Assembly (NCBI GenBank): GCA_012513245.1
Contig: JAAZCN010000373.1
Coordinates: 1-8,933, forward strand
Direction of reading: 5' to 3'
Length of the DNA stretch: 8,933 nucleotides
Origin: Synergistaceae bacterium
GTDB lineage: Bacteria > Synergistota > Synergistia > Synergistales > Synergistaceae
Shown here: positions 1 to 6,143 of the stretch, one piece after another
Numbering within the stretch: position 1 is the stretch's first letter
Layout of the letters: every line of letters begins with the position of its first letter
Notes under the pieces: generated by a model
Told to the model about the DNA's origin: nothing
What the model saw: only the letters and a program-made list of their open reading frames with translations
The model's database searches: none
Made by a program: the position numbers and the translations under genes

Positions 1-175
1 CAAGACCACTGCGGTCAGGTTGATCCCGGTTTATGGTAAATCGGTCGGTGAAACCGTAACGTTCGGTGGCCTTCTTGGCTACGCGCCGATTATGCCAGTA
101 AACCGTTTCAGCTGTGTCGACTTTATCAAACGAGGCGGCCGTATACCCCCTCCAGTTCACAGTTTTAAAAATTAA
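1..175 (+). CDS. DUF711/UPF0210 (PFL-family) protein, C-terminal end only
   Basis: The reading frame enters from outside the window (first full codon at base 2) and ends at TAA 173-175, giving the last 57 residues. The segment contains [19 protein letters not shown], and a closing [17 protein letters not shown]. This is the characteristic C-terminus of the UPF0210/DUF711 family, in which FGGLLG, PVMPV and RGGRIPAP-like strings are conserved. The family is structurally related to pyruvate formate-lyase but its biochemical role is not established. In many genomes it follows a small ACT-domain protein, which would lie upstream of this window. A strong terminator 26 bases after the stop closes this transcript, so it is unlikely to be part of the plus-strand cluster further right. 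The family call is confident; function is unknown. Confidence 0.88.
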   Translation, partial: KTTAVRLIPVYGKSVGETVTFGGLLGYAPIMPVNRFSCVDFIKRGGRIPPPVHSFKN

Positions 176-200
176 GCTGCAAACCTGAAAAGAAGACAAG

Positions 201-234
201 TCTGGGCCGACTAATATCGGCCCAGATTCGTTTT
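201..234 (+). terminator. Intrinsic terminator, probably bidirectional
   Basis: There is a perfect 10-bp GC-rich stem, TCTGGGCCGA (201-210) pairing with TCGGCCCAGA (217-226), with a 6-base loop. It is followed by TTCGTTTT, so it fits Rho-independent termination of the DUF711 gene. On the minus strand the same stem is followed by CTTGTCTTCTTTT, so it could also stop transcripts coming from the convergent lysR-type gene. Confidence 0.85.
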
Positions 235-428
235 AGGTGGAGTTGAGCAGTTATTGCAACCTCATCTTTGTTTTTTTGCCTGTAGAAATCTCTATAGGCA
301 GTTGTTACCGAAAAGTTTTTATGGTCTTGACTATATCTTCTTTCCAATCCCAGACCTCTTTCAACAACAACGAAGAAGGAGGAACCTTTGTTGATACTTG
401 TCAAAGATGGTTCCAGAGATGATTCGTT
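235..428. other. Convergent intergenic stretch, no supported gene
   Basis: This stretch lies between the terminator and the 3' end of the lysR-type gene. It holds an imperfect inverted repeat, GGAACC (381-386) with GGTTCC (409-414) plus an inner TTTG/CAAA pairing. On the minus strand this could form a weak hairpin just past the regulator's stop, followed by the pyrimidine-rich CCTCCTTCTTCG, and may assist termination. Short reading frames here have no family resemblance that I recognise. A strong AAGGAGG (376-382) sits before TTG codons at 388 and 391, opening a 35-codon frame to 495 that overlaps the lysR-type 3' end in antisense. I treat it as unproven. Confidence 0.4.
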
Positions 429-1307
429 TTATTCTTTGGACATTAAATTAATAAACAATTTCATTTGTGGTGAGACCCACTTATTCTTGTTATAAAAAAT
501 CTGGCAGAAAAGAGTGATGTCATTCTCTTGCACAGGAAGGATGGTCAGTTTATTGTTTTTTACATCTTCCTTAACGATATATTCAGGAAGAAATGAAATA
601 CCTAGCCCCTCCTTTATCAGCTTCATTATTATCGATGTGTTGTCAACTTCGAGAAATGGTGTCAGCTCTATGTCCAATAAGGCTAATTTCTCTTCAAGAA
701 CTCTCCTGTATATAGAATCGCGTTCGGTAAGTACAAGTGGCTGTTTTACTATGTCAGAGAAGTTAATATTTTTTTCTTTTGTTATCGGATGTTTGGAAGA
801 AGCGACGAAGACGATATTCACCGGACTTGCAAAGGCCCTGATGCATTCTTTCTGATGTATTTTTCTGTCTAAAACAAATATTATGTCCAGCTCGTTGCTC
901 CTAAGCATCTGGTATAGCTTCACGCTGTCTGCGGTCTTTGTCTCGATTTGTGCTGAAGGCATCAGATTGAAATATGAAGGTATCAATTCTGCAAGCTTTC
1001 CCATGAATAAAGACTCAATTGTTCCTACTCTCAGCTTGACTTTATTCATTCCTAACTGCGTACCAATCGCCTTTATTTTGGATGTCGTTTTTATCAGATC
1101 TATTGCGAAAGTCATAAATTCTTCACCTAGCGGTGTGAGAGTTACCTTTCTCCCGATCCTGTCAAAAAGAGGAATTCCCAGTTCACTTTCAAGCTGTTTT
1201 ATTTGGAATGTAACTGTAGATTGAGAATATCCTAGTTCTTGTGCTGCTTTTGTAAAGCTTCCCAGATCGACGGCTCTTATAAAGGTAAATACATTTCTCA
1301 GTTCCAT
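429..1307 (-). CDS. LysR-family transcriptional regulator
   Basis: The protein is 292 residues, typical of the family. It has an N-terminal winged helix-turn-helix (about residues 4-62) with the family signature SFTKAAQELGYSQSTVTFQI followed by KQLESELGIPLFDR and the TLTPLGEEF wing. After a linker helix comes a periplasmic-binding-like effector domain from about residue 90 (KLRVGTIESL) to the C-terminus. The start at 1307 was chosen because MELRNVFTFI is the normal LysR beginning and GAGGAG lies about 9 bases upstream; the frame extends 16 codons further to 1355, but that extension carries no family sequence. It is divergent from the dehydrogenase and transporter genes, the usual arrangement for a LysR regulator controlling its neighbours in response to a pathway metabolite. 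Its own expression may be autorepressed through the palindrome at 1386-1400. The effector is unknown. Confidence 0.93.
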   Translation of the reverse strand: MELRNVFTFIRAVDLGSFTKAAQELGYSQSTVTFQIKQLESELGIPLFDRIGRKVTLTPLGEEFMTFAIDLIKTTSKIKAIGTQLGMNKVKLRVGTIESLFMGKLAELIPSYFNLMPSAQIETKTADSVKLYQMLRSNELDIIFVLDRKIHQKECIRAFASPVNIVFVASSKHPITKEKNINFSDIVKQPLVLTERDSIYRRVLEEKLALLDIELTPFLEVDNTSIIMKLIKEGLGISFLPEYIVKEDVKNNKLTILPVQENDITLFCQIFYNKNKWVSPQMKLFINLMSKE

Positions 1308-1363
1308 TTTAAAGATCTCCTCATCGAAAAAATGAATGGATATGATTAATAACATCTATTTTA

Positions 1364-1400
1364 CAAATAATATGTTTGAATGTACTCTGATTGTATCAGA
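1364..1400. promoter_or_regulatory. Candidate LysR-type operator region (two palindromes)
   Basis: TCTGATTGTATCAGA (1386-1400) is a perfect inverted repeat with 6-bp arms and a 3-base centre, and it contains the T-N11-A spacing of LysR boxes. A second, imperfect palindrome, CAAATAATATGTTTG (1364-1378), is centred 22 bp away, about two helical turns. This resembles the paired recognition and activation sites of LysR regulators. Both lie in the divergent intergenic region between the regulator and the dehydrogenase gene. The repeats are visible in the sequence; binding by this regulator is inferred. Confidence 0.5.
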
Positions 1401-1411
1401 TGAAGGATCCT

Positions 1412-1441
1412 TTGGTTTACCGTATTTGTTTTTATTAATAT
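1412..1441 (+). promoter_or_regulatory. Possible sigma-70 promoter for the plus-strand cluster
   Basis: A TTGGTT (1412-1417) and a TAATAT (1436-1441) are separated by 18 bases. Transcription would start near 1448, which puts the 1386-1400 palindrome at about -55, a sensible place for LysR-type activation, and leaves a leader of about 110 bases. The -35 match is only moderate and the region is AT-rich, so other choices are possible. Confidence 0.35.
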
Positions 1442-1542
1442 ACATTCTTTTGCACTAAATAATGTTTTTCACCCAACTTATTTTGTTTGATTTTACCTCT
1501 TTTGAGGTCGCATCAATAAAAACAATCAATAACAAGTTTTTT

Positions 1543-1550
1543 AGGGAGGT
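1543..1550 (+). promoter_or_regulatory. Ribosome binding site fixing the dehydrogenase start
   Basis: AGGGAGGT ends 7 bases before ATG 1558-1560. It supports this start over the upstream in-frame ATG at 1462, which has no such site and would add 32 residues without family resemblance. Confidence 0.85.
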
Positions 1551-1557
1551 CCTCACT

Positions 1558-2799
1558 ATGGGAAAAATGGATTATCTGAAGGAAATGCCAATAGCAGTAC
1601 TTGGCGGCGGAGCTGTGGGTAAAACGTGTGCAGCTGACATGAAACTGGCGGGAAGAGAAGTCCGACTCTTTGACATGATGCCTTTTGCAGAAAAAACTCT
1701 GGCCCATCTTGACAGGACAGGGATCGATTTGGACGGAATCCAGAGAAACCTCTACGGTTTCAAACGTTCCGGAAACGCAAAATTTGATCTGGTCACAAGC
1801 GACATGGCTAAAGCAGTAAAAGGTGCCGGACATATAGTCGTCGCGGCCCCGGCCCTTGCACATGAACATTTCTTTCGTTTGCTGATACCGTTGCTTGAAG
1901 ATGGTCAGGTTGTCAGTATATTCACAGATAATTATGCATCTCTACTACTGCGAAAAATGATGCGGGATATGAAATGCGACAAAAAAATCATCGTTGGTGC
2001 GTGGTCCAGTGCTCCTTACGGCACAAGGATCGAAACAGTAGGCGGATTCCAGCTTCCCCACGTCGGAGTTAAATACAGAGCTATAACACTTCGCGGTGCA
2101 ACCCTTCCAATGACGGATCTCGATGATTTCTTCGAAGCCTCTAAGTCGCTCCCCTGTCTGGATGCAGTAACTTCCGGCAATGGTCCCGAGAAGGGCAATA
2201 CTGTCCTAGATATAGGTTTTTCAAATATAAATCCAGTAATACATGTCCCGGCAACGATCCTAGGCGTATCCACGATGGAAAATTGGGGAAAAATCTTTGG
2301 AGATTTTGATAGATCAGGTTATTCCATGTACGCACATGCACTCTGCCAGTCGATATGCGAGGTACAGTACCAGTTCTATAACGAAGAAATAGCGATTGCG
2401 GAAAAAATAGGAGTTGGGGTTCCGCGATATTCCTATGAATCATTCTTCAGTCGCCGTAGCATATTGGGTCAGGAATATATGGGACTGGACGAAAATGGGA
2501 AGGACAACATGTGGCTCCCGCTGAATGAACCTACGACTGAAAGCAACACCGGACCCAATAGTATCCATCATCGTTACCTCACTGAGGACATCCCTGTGGG
2601 ATGTAAGATATATCACGAATTAGGAGCTCAGTATGGAGTTGATACTCCAATCATCGATTCAATGATCGTCCTTGCCGGCGCAATGCACAAGAAGAATTTC
2701 TTTAAAGAAGGCTACAGTCTTGAGTATCTTGGAATAAAAGATATGGCGAAAGAAGACCTGCTTAATTATCTAAACAACGGTGTCTATAAGCAGGGATAG
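1558..2799 (+). CDS. NAD/NADP octopine/nopaline dehydrogenase-family protein
   Basis: This is a 413-residue two-domain oxidoreductase. The N-terminus is a Rossmann domain with the dinucleotide loop GGGAVG (residues 16-21, GxGxxG pattern). An acidic Asp39 at the end of the second strand (VRLFD) favours NAD over NADP. The middle to C-terminal part matches the octopine-dehydrogenase domain: FSNINPVIHVPATIL has the Asn and His (His229) typical of the catalytic region, and RYLTEDIPVG (339-348) with GVDTPIIDSMIVLAG (360-374) is a familiar C-terminal block. Family members reductively join, or oxidatively split, amino acids and 2-oxo acids; others act on unrelated 2-hydroxy or 2-oxo acids, so the substrate is open. 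It is the first gene of the series, 86 bp before the permease. Length and motifs are intact. The family assignment is firm; an opine-type reaction is inference. Confidence 0.88.
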   Translation: MGKMDYLKEMPIAVLGGGAVGKTCAADMKLAGREVRLFDMMPFAEKTLAHLDRTGIDLDGIQRNLYGFKRSGNAKFDLVTSDMAKAVKGAGHIVVAAPALAHEHFFRLLIPLLEDGQVVSIFTDNYASLLLRKMMRDMKCDKKIIVGAWSSAPYGTRIETVGGFQLPHVGVKYRAITLRGATLPMTDLDDFFEASKSLPCLDAVTSGNGPEKGNTVLDIGFSNINPVIHVPATILGVSTMENWGKIFGDFDRSGYSMYAHALCQSICEVQYQFYNEEIAIAEKIGVGVPRYSYESFFSRRSILGQEYMGLDENGKDNMWLPLNEPTTESNTGPNSIHHRYLTEDIPVGCKIYHELGAQYGVDTPIIDSMIVLAGAMHKKNFFKEGYSLEYLGIKDMAKEDLLNYLNNGVYKQG

Positions 2800-2819
2800 C
2801 TGCAAGCTGAAAAGATGAG

Positions 2820-2861
2820 CTACGATCCCTGTCCGGTTATCGATTTGGTCGGGGATCGTAG
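2820..2861 (+). repeat. Intercistronic hairpin between dehydrogenase and permease genes
   Basis: CTACGATCCC (2820-2829) pairs perfectly with GGGATCGTAG (2852-2861) across a 22-base loop whose ends can pair further. No T-run follows, so it does not look like an ordinary terminator. It starts 21 bases after the dehydrogenase stop and ends 9 bases before the permease ribosome site (GGGAG, 2871-2875). A role in mRNA stability, processing or partial attenuation is inferred. Confidence 0.6.
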
Positions 2862-2885
2862 TACTGATAAGGGAGAGAATAAAAC

Positions 2886-4835
2886 ATGGATATTCTTAAA
2901 AAACTGAGAATCAAAGACAAGGTCGTTGATATTGACTTGGCTGAACTGGAATACGAATCAGGAAACAGAATTGAAAATCTGCCTGACTGGACAAAAAAGA
3001 TAACCGCCGCTCTAGCTTTGATATGGGCTATATTTCAGATATATACAGGTATAATGGGACTTTTTCCGGCATTGATTCAGAGGGCTATAACTCTTAGTTT
3101 CGGTCTTGCGCTTTGTTTCATATGTTTTAAATTTAAGAAATCAGATGATAGTAAAGTAAAAATATATGACTGGATTTGTGTTTTTATGGCTTTTAGCATA
3201 CCGTTATATATAATCCGTACCTTTGATACACTTGTAACACGAGGTGGAAATCCAACCAATCTAGACATAGCACTTGGAATAGTACTGGTAGTGCTGGTAA
3301 TCGAAGCAACGAGAAGATGTGTAGGGCTTCCTCTAGTTATAGTAGCTCTTGTGTTTTTAGGATATGCTTTCTGGGGGCCTTACATGCCTACTCTGATTGG
3401 TCACAGGGGATATGACCTGCACCGGATAGCAGCACAAATGTTTTTAACTGCAGAGGGTATATTTGGAACCCCGATGGCAGTAATGACTACCTTCGTTTTT
3501 GCTTTCATCGTCTTCGGATGTTTCCTTGAGGTTACAGGGGGAGCAAAACTATTCATAGACCTTGCTTTTGCCCTTACCGGCCGTTTTGCGGGGGGGCCGG
3601 CAAAGACAGCAGTTGTTGCCAGCGGACTCCTTGGAACTATCTCAGGCAGTTCTCTTGCCAATGTTGTTACCACAGGATCATTTACTATCCCGCTTATGAA
3701 ATCATGTGGATACAAAGCCTCTTTTGCCGGCGGAGTAGAAGCATCTGCATCTTCAGCCGGTCAAATAATGCCGCCTGTCATGGGGGCCGCAGCATTTATC
3801 ATGTCAGAAATGACGGGGATTCCTTACCTGAGCATCTGCCTTTCTGCGGCGATACCGGCACTCCTGTATTATGTTTCAGTAATGCTTTCAGTCGATCTTG
3901 AGGCAAGAAGAACGAATTTAAAAACGGTAAGCGAGGACGAAATACCTCCGTTGTGGGGTACAACAAAGCGCTGTCTGCCACTGCTTCTCCCAATTGTGAC
4001 TCTTATTGGGTTACTTGTTGTAGGATATACGCCATTAAAAGCTGCTCTATATTCTACTATCGTAATGATTGTCGGCTCTTTTTTCAGCAAAGAGACAAGA
4101 ATGAGTAAAGAGCGTTTTTATGAGGCATTGACCAAATCATCATACAATTCGATCTCCGTGTGTGTTGCATGTGCGGTTTGTGGCATAGTGACAGGCGTAA
4201 TAACTCTCACGGGGATTGGTTTGAAACTGTCTGATCTGATACTACAACTTTCGGGCGGAAATCTACTTTACACGCTTTTACTGACGATGGTTGCATCGAT
4301 TATACTTGGCATGGGACTGCCTACTACAGCTAAGTATATCGTCCTTTCATCAATAGCGGCACCTGCTCTAGTAAAACTCGGAGTCCCGCTTATAGGAGCC
4401 CACCTTTTCATACTCTATTTTGGAGTAATCGCTGAGGTGACACCCCCCGTAGCTCTGACATCGTACGCTGGAGCCGCAATAGCGAAAGCGCCTGGGGTCG
4501 AAACTTCGTTGCAGGGTCTAAAAATTTCGATAGGAGCGTTTTTTATACCCTTTATGTTCTGTTATTATCCTTCTCTTCTATTTATAAACACTTCCCTGTC
4601 AGGAATGTTGTCCGGTCTATTCAGCTCTTTTATAGGGCTGACGTGTCTATCTTCGGCAAGTATTGGCTATTTCTTTGGTCCGATGAAGATTTGGATCAGA
4701 ATGGTAATGTTTATCGGGGTGATTCTCGTAATCCACCCTTCCCCTGTTACGGACATCGCTGGTGTGGCAATAATACTTGGTGTATTTACCTATCAGAAGT
4801 TCTGGAATGCAAAACGTCCGATGGCCACAGCTTAA
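2886..4835 (+). CDS. TRAP transporter fused permease (4TM/12TM, TAXI type)
   Basis: This is a 649-residue integral membrane protein of the fused TRAP class, in which the small (DctQ-like) and large (DctM-like) permease parts form one chain. A hydrophilic N-terminus of about 38 residues precedes many hydrophobic segments. Diagnostic strings are GTISGSSLANVVTTGSFTIP (250-269), GQIMPPVMGAAAFIM (292-306), GMGLPTT (475-481) and FGVIAEVTPPVALTSYAGAA (512-531), all typical of fused permeases that work with TAXI binding proteins. TRAP transporters are secondary importers driven by ion gradients, usually for carboxylates. GGGAG lies 10 bases before the ATG. The partner binding protein is the next gene, so this is a complete two-gene transporter. 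Length is normal for the class and no disruption is seen. The substrate cannot be read from the sequence. Confidence 0.94.
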   Translation: MDILKKLRIKDKVVDIDLAELEYESGNRIENLPDWTKKITAALALIWAIFQIYTGIMGLFPALIQRAITLSFGLALCFICFKFKKSDDSKVKIYDWICVFMAFSIPLYIIRTFDTLVTRGGNPTNLDIALGIVLVVLVIEATRRCVGLPLVIVALVFLGYAFWGPYMPTLIGHRGYDLHRIAAQMFLTAEGIFGTPMAVMTTFVFAFIVFGCFLEVTGGAKLFIDLAFALTGRFAGGPAKTAVVASGLLGTISGSSLANVVTTGSFTIPLMKSCGYKASFAGGVEASASSAGQIMPPVMGAAAFIMSEMTGIPYLSICLSAAIPALLYYVSVMLSVDLEARRTNLKTVSEDEIPPLWGTTKRCLPLLLPIVTLIGLLVVGYTPLKAALYSTIVMIVGSFFSKETRMSKERFYEALTKSSYNSISVCVACAVCGIVTGVITLTGIGLKLSDLILQLSGGNLLYTLLLTMVASIILGMGLPTTAKYIVLSSIAAPALVKLGVPLIGAHLFILYFGVIAEVTPPVALTSYAGAAIAKAPGVETSLQGLKISIGAFFIPFMFCYYPSLLFINTSLSGMLSGLFSSFIGLTCLSSASIGYFFGPMKIWIRMVMFIGVILVIHPSPVTDIAGVAIILGVFTYQKFWNAKRPMATA

Positions 4836-4947
4836 CTAGAAGTAAGGAGGGATGCCTTGAATTTTGATTTATGCGTGCATGTTATCTTTTGAGCTTTATC
4901 GAATACGATAAGAACTTGCAAACATCAAACCAAATGGAGGAATGATC
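4836..4947 (+). promoter_or_regulatory. Leader region before the TAXI gene with hairpin and mini reading frame
   Basis: A near-ideal AAGGAGG (4844-4850) sits just after the permease stop but before no long gene. The ATG at 4852 gives only two codons before a stop. A TTG at 4857, better spaced, gives an 11-residue frame ending at 4892. It is followed by a small hairpin, TTATCG (4896-4901) with CGATAA (4906-4911) around AATA. The genuine binding-protein ribosome site is further on at 4936-4940. This could be a translated leader or a relic; no function is shown. Confidence 0.35.
4936..4940 (+). promoter_or_regulatory. Ribosome binding site deciding the TAXI start
   Basis: GGAGG is only 1 base from the ATG at 4942 but 7 bases from the ATG at 4948. 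The spacing favours 4948, which gives a protein beginning MKKTTTTF, a normal signal-peptide start. Confidence 0.75.
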
Positions 4948-5910
4948 ATGAAAAAGACAACAACAACTTTCGTTCTTATGTTTCTAATCACGGTGCTTAT
5001 ATCAGCAAGCTGTGGTGTTGCCAGTGCCACGACCTACATTTCGCTCGGAACCGGCGGTGTCACCGGAGTATACTATCCTCTTGGTGGTGCTATCGCTAAC
5101 CTAATCACACAAAAGATCTCCGGATATAACTGTACCGCAGAGTCAACCGGCGGATCAGTAGAAAATGCAATGCTGATATACAAAAACAAGATCGATATCG
5201 GATTTGTCGATGCGTCCTCGGCATACAATGCGCCAAGGAAAAAAGGAGCTTTTGCCACAGAGGATGTAAAAAATCTCAGAGGTTTGCTCAGCGTATATCC
5301 TGAAGCGGTGCAGGTAGTGACCCTGGATAAAAACATCAAGACAATCAACGACCTTAAAGGCAAAAAAGTCGCAGTTGGATCACCTGGAAGCGGAACTGAA
5401 GTTATGGCAAAAGATCTGCTCAAACTTTATGGTATCACTTATGATGATATAAAAGAAGACTTTCTTGGTTTTGGAGATGCATCGTCAGGCTTGAAAGACA
5501 AGACTCTTGATGCTGCCTTTATATGGGCAGGAGTTCCTACTTCAGGGATCATGGAACTTGGTACTCAGCACAAAGTCAGGCTCCTCAATTTCTCAGCGGA
5601 TATGGTAAAAAAACTTAAGAACAGTCATCCTTTCTGTGTCCCAGTAAGCATCACCAGCAAGCAGTATAGTAGCCTTATGGAAGACATTACCACCATAGCT
5701 ATTCCAGCAACCCTGCAGTGCCGTGCGGCGCTTTCCGATGAGTTTGTTTACGATTTCCTTACAGTGCTCTTTAACAACCTACCACAGATTGCTGGAGCAC
5801 ATGCAAGAGGTGGAGACATTAGTCTGAAGTCTGCGCTTTATGGAATGGATGTAAACAATCTGCATCCTGGAGCGATAAAATTCTACAAGGAAAAAGGACT
5901 AATTAAGTAA
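4948..5910 (+). CDS. TAXI-family TRAP transporter solute-binding protein
   Basis: This is a 320-residue exported protein. Residues 1-27 form a Sec signal peptide: KK, a hydrophobic core FVLMFLITVLI, then ASA before Thr28, a good signal peptidase I site. The mature part shows the TAXI family pattern: LGTGGVTGVYYPLGGAIANL (33-52), ESTGGSVENAMLIYKNKIDI (65-84), LKGKKVAVGSPGSGTEVMA (136-154), GVPTSGIMEL (195-204) and a C-terminal LHPGAIKFYKEKG (305-317). The mature protein would catch its ligand outside the inner membrane and deliver it to the fused permease encoded 112 bp upstream. TAXI proteins with known ligands bind carboxylates such as glutamate or 2-oxoglutarate, so an organic anion is expected here, though the exact ligand is unknown. 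A Cys at residue 22 does not sit in a good lipobox, so anchoring as a lipoprotein is less likely. Confidence 0.93.
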   Translation: MKKTTTTFVLMFLITVLISASCGVASATTYISLGTGGVTGVYYPLGGAIANLITQKISGYNCTAESTGGSVENAMLIYKNKIDIGFVDASSAYNAPRKKGAFATEDVKNLRGLLSVYPEAVQVVTLDKNIKTINDLKGKKVAVGSPGSGTEVMAKDLLKLYGITYDDIKEDFLGFGDASSGLKDKTLDAAFIWAGVPTSGIMELGTQHKVRLLNFSADMVKKLKNSHPFCVPVSITSKQYSSLMEDITTIAIPATLQCRAALSDEFVYDFLTVLFNNLPQIAGAHARGGDISLKSALYGMDVNNLHPGAIKFYKEKGLIK

Positions 5911-6143
5911 GATTTTGACATAAAGATCTTTGTCAAAAGAAAGTATTTTAGAAGTTAGATATAAGAGGGTTTTGTAAAGTATGAACTGCAATCGCATATA
6001 GGCCTGACGTCACGCTTTGCCAGAAGTATTTTAGCTTTCGTACTGGATGGAACGTCAATGTTATTGTGCTGAAACTTGCATTTTTGCTTTGCAAATCCCT
6101 CTTGTTCTTTTTATTTCTAATGCTGGATTGAGGATGATGCCAA
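5911..6143. other. Structured intergenic region before the mmgE/prpD-like gene
   Basis: This is a 233-bp gap without a supported gene. It holds an AT-rich near-palindrome at 5913-5938, with arms TTTTGAC and GTCAAAA around AAAGATCTTT. It also holds an exact 11-bp direct repeat, AAGTATTTTAG, at 5941-5951 and 6024-6034, and a perfect 8-bp palindrome, TGACGTCA, at 6005-6012. No convincing -35/-10 pair was found. The gap is long for an operon, so the downstream gene may have its own promoter, or the palindrome may cut down read-through from the transporter genes. Confidence 0.5.

Noticed and set aside
514..1224. Plus-strand frames of about 113 codons inside the lysR-type gene
   Set aside because: They are antisense to a clearly recognised regulator, have no family resemblance and have no ribosome sites of note.
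1308..1355. Upstream start that would extend the LysR protein by 16 residues
   Set aside because: The extension carries no family sequence, and the start at 1307 has both the normal LysR N-terminus and a well-spaced GAGGAG.
1462..1557. N-terminal extension of the dehydrogenase from ATG 1462
   Set aside because: It would place 32 unrelated residues before the Rossmann fold, and the strong AGGGAGGT favours ATG 1558.
2016..2443. Minus-strand frames inside the dehydrogenase gene
   Set aside because: These are shadow frames opposite a well-supported enzyme gene, with composition typical of antisense reading.
2820..2861. Intrinsic terminator ending the dehydrogenase transcript
   Set aside because: The stem is good but no T-run follows, so it was recorded as an intercistronic hairpin instead.
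3401..3715. Minus-strand frame of 104 codons inside the permease gene
   Set aside because: It is antisense to conserved TRAP permease motifs and has no independent support.
4643..4867. Plus-strand frame overlapping the permease 3' end in another phase
   Set aside because: It lies mostly within the permease gene, which is complete and in frame, and the peptide has no recognisable domain.
4942..4947. Earlier ATG for the TAXI protein
   Set aside because: It is only 1 base from the GGAGG, too close for initiation; the ATG at 4948 has normal spacing.
4999..5016. Lipobox around Cys22 of the TAXI protein
   Set aside because: The residues before Cys are Ser-Ala-Ser, without the usual Leu at -3, whereas ASA before residue 28 is a good signal peptidase I site.
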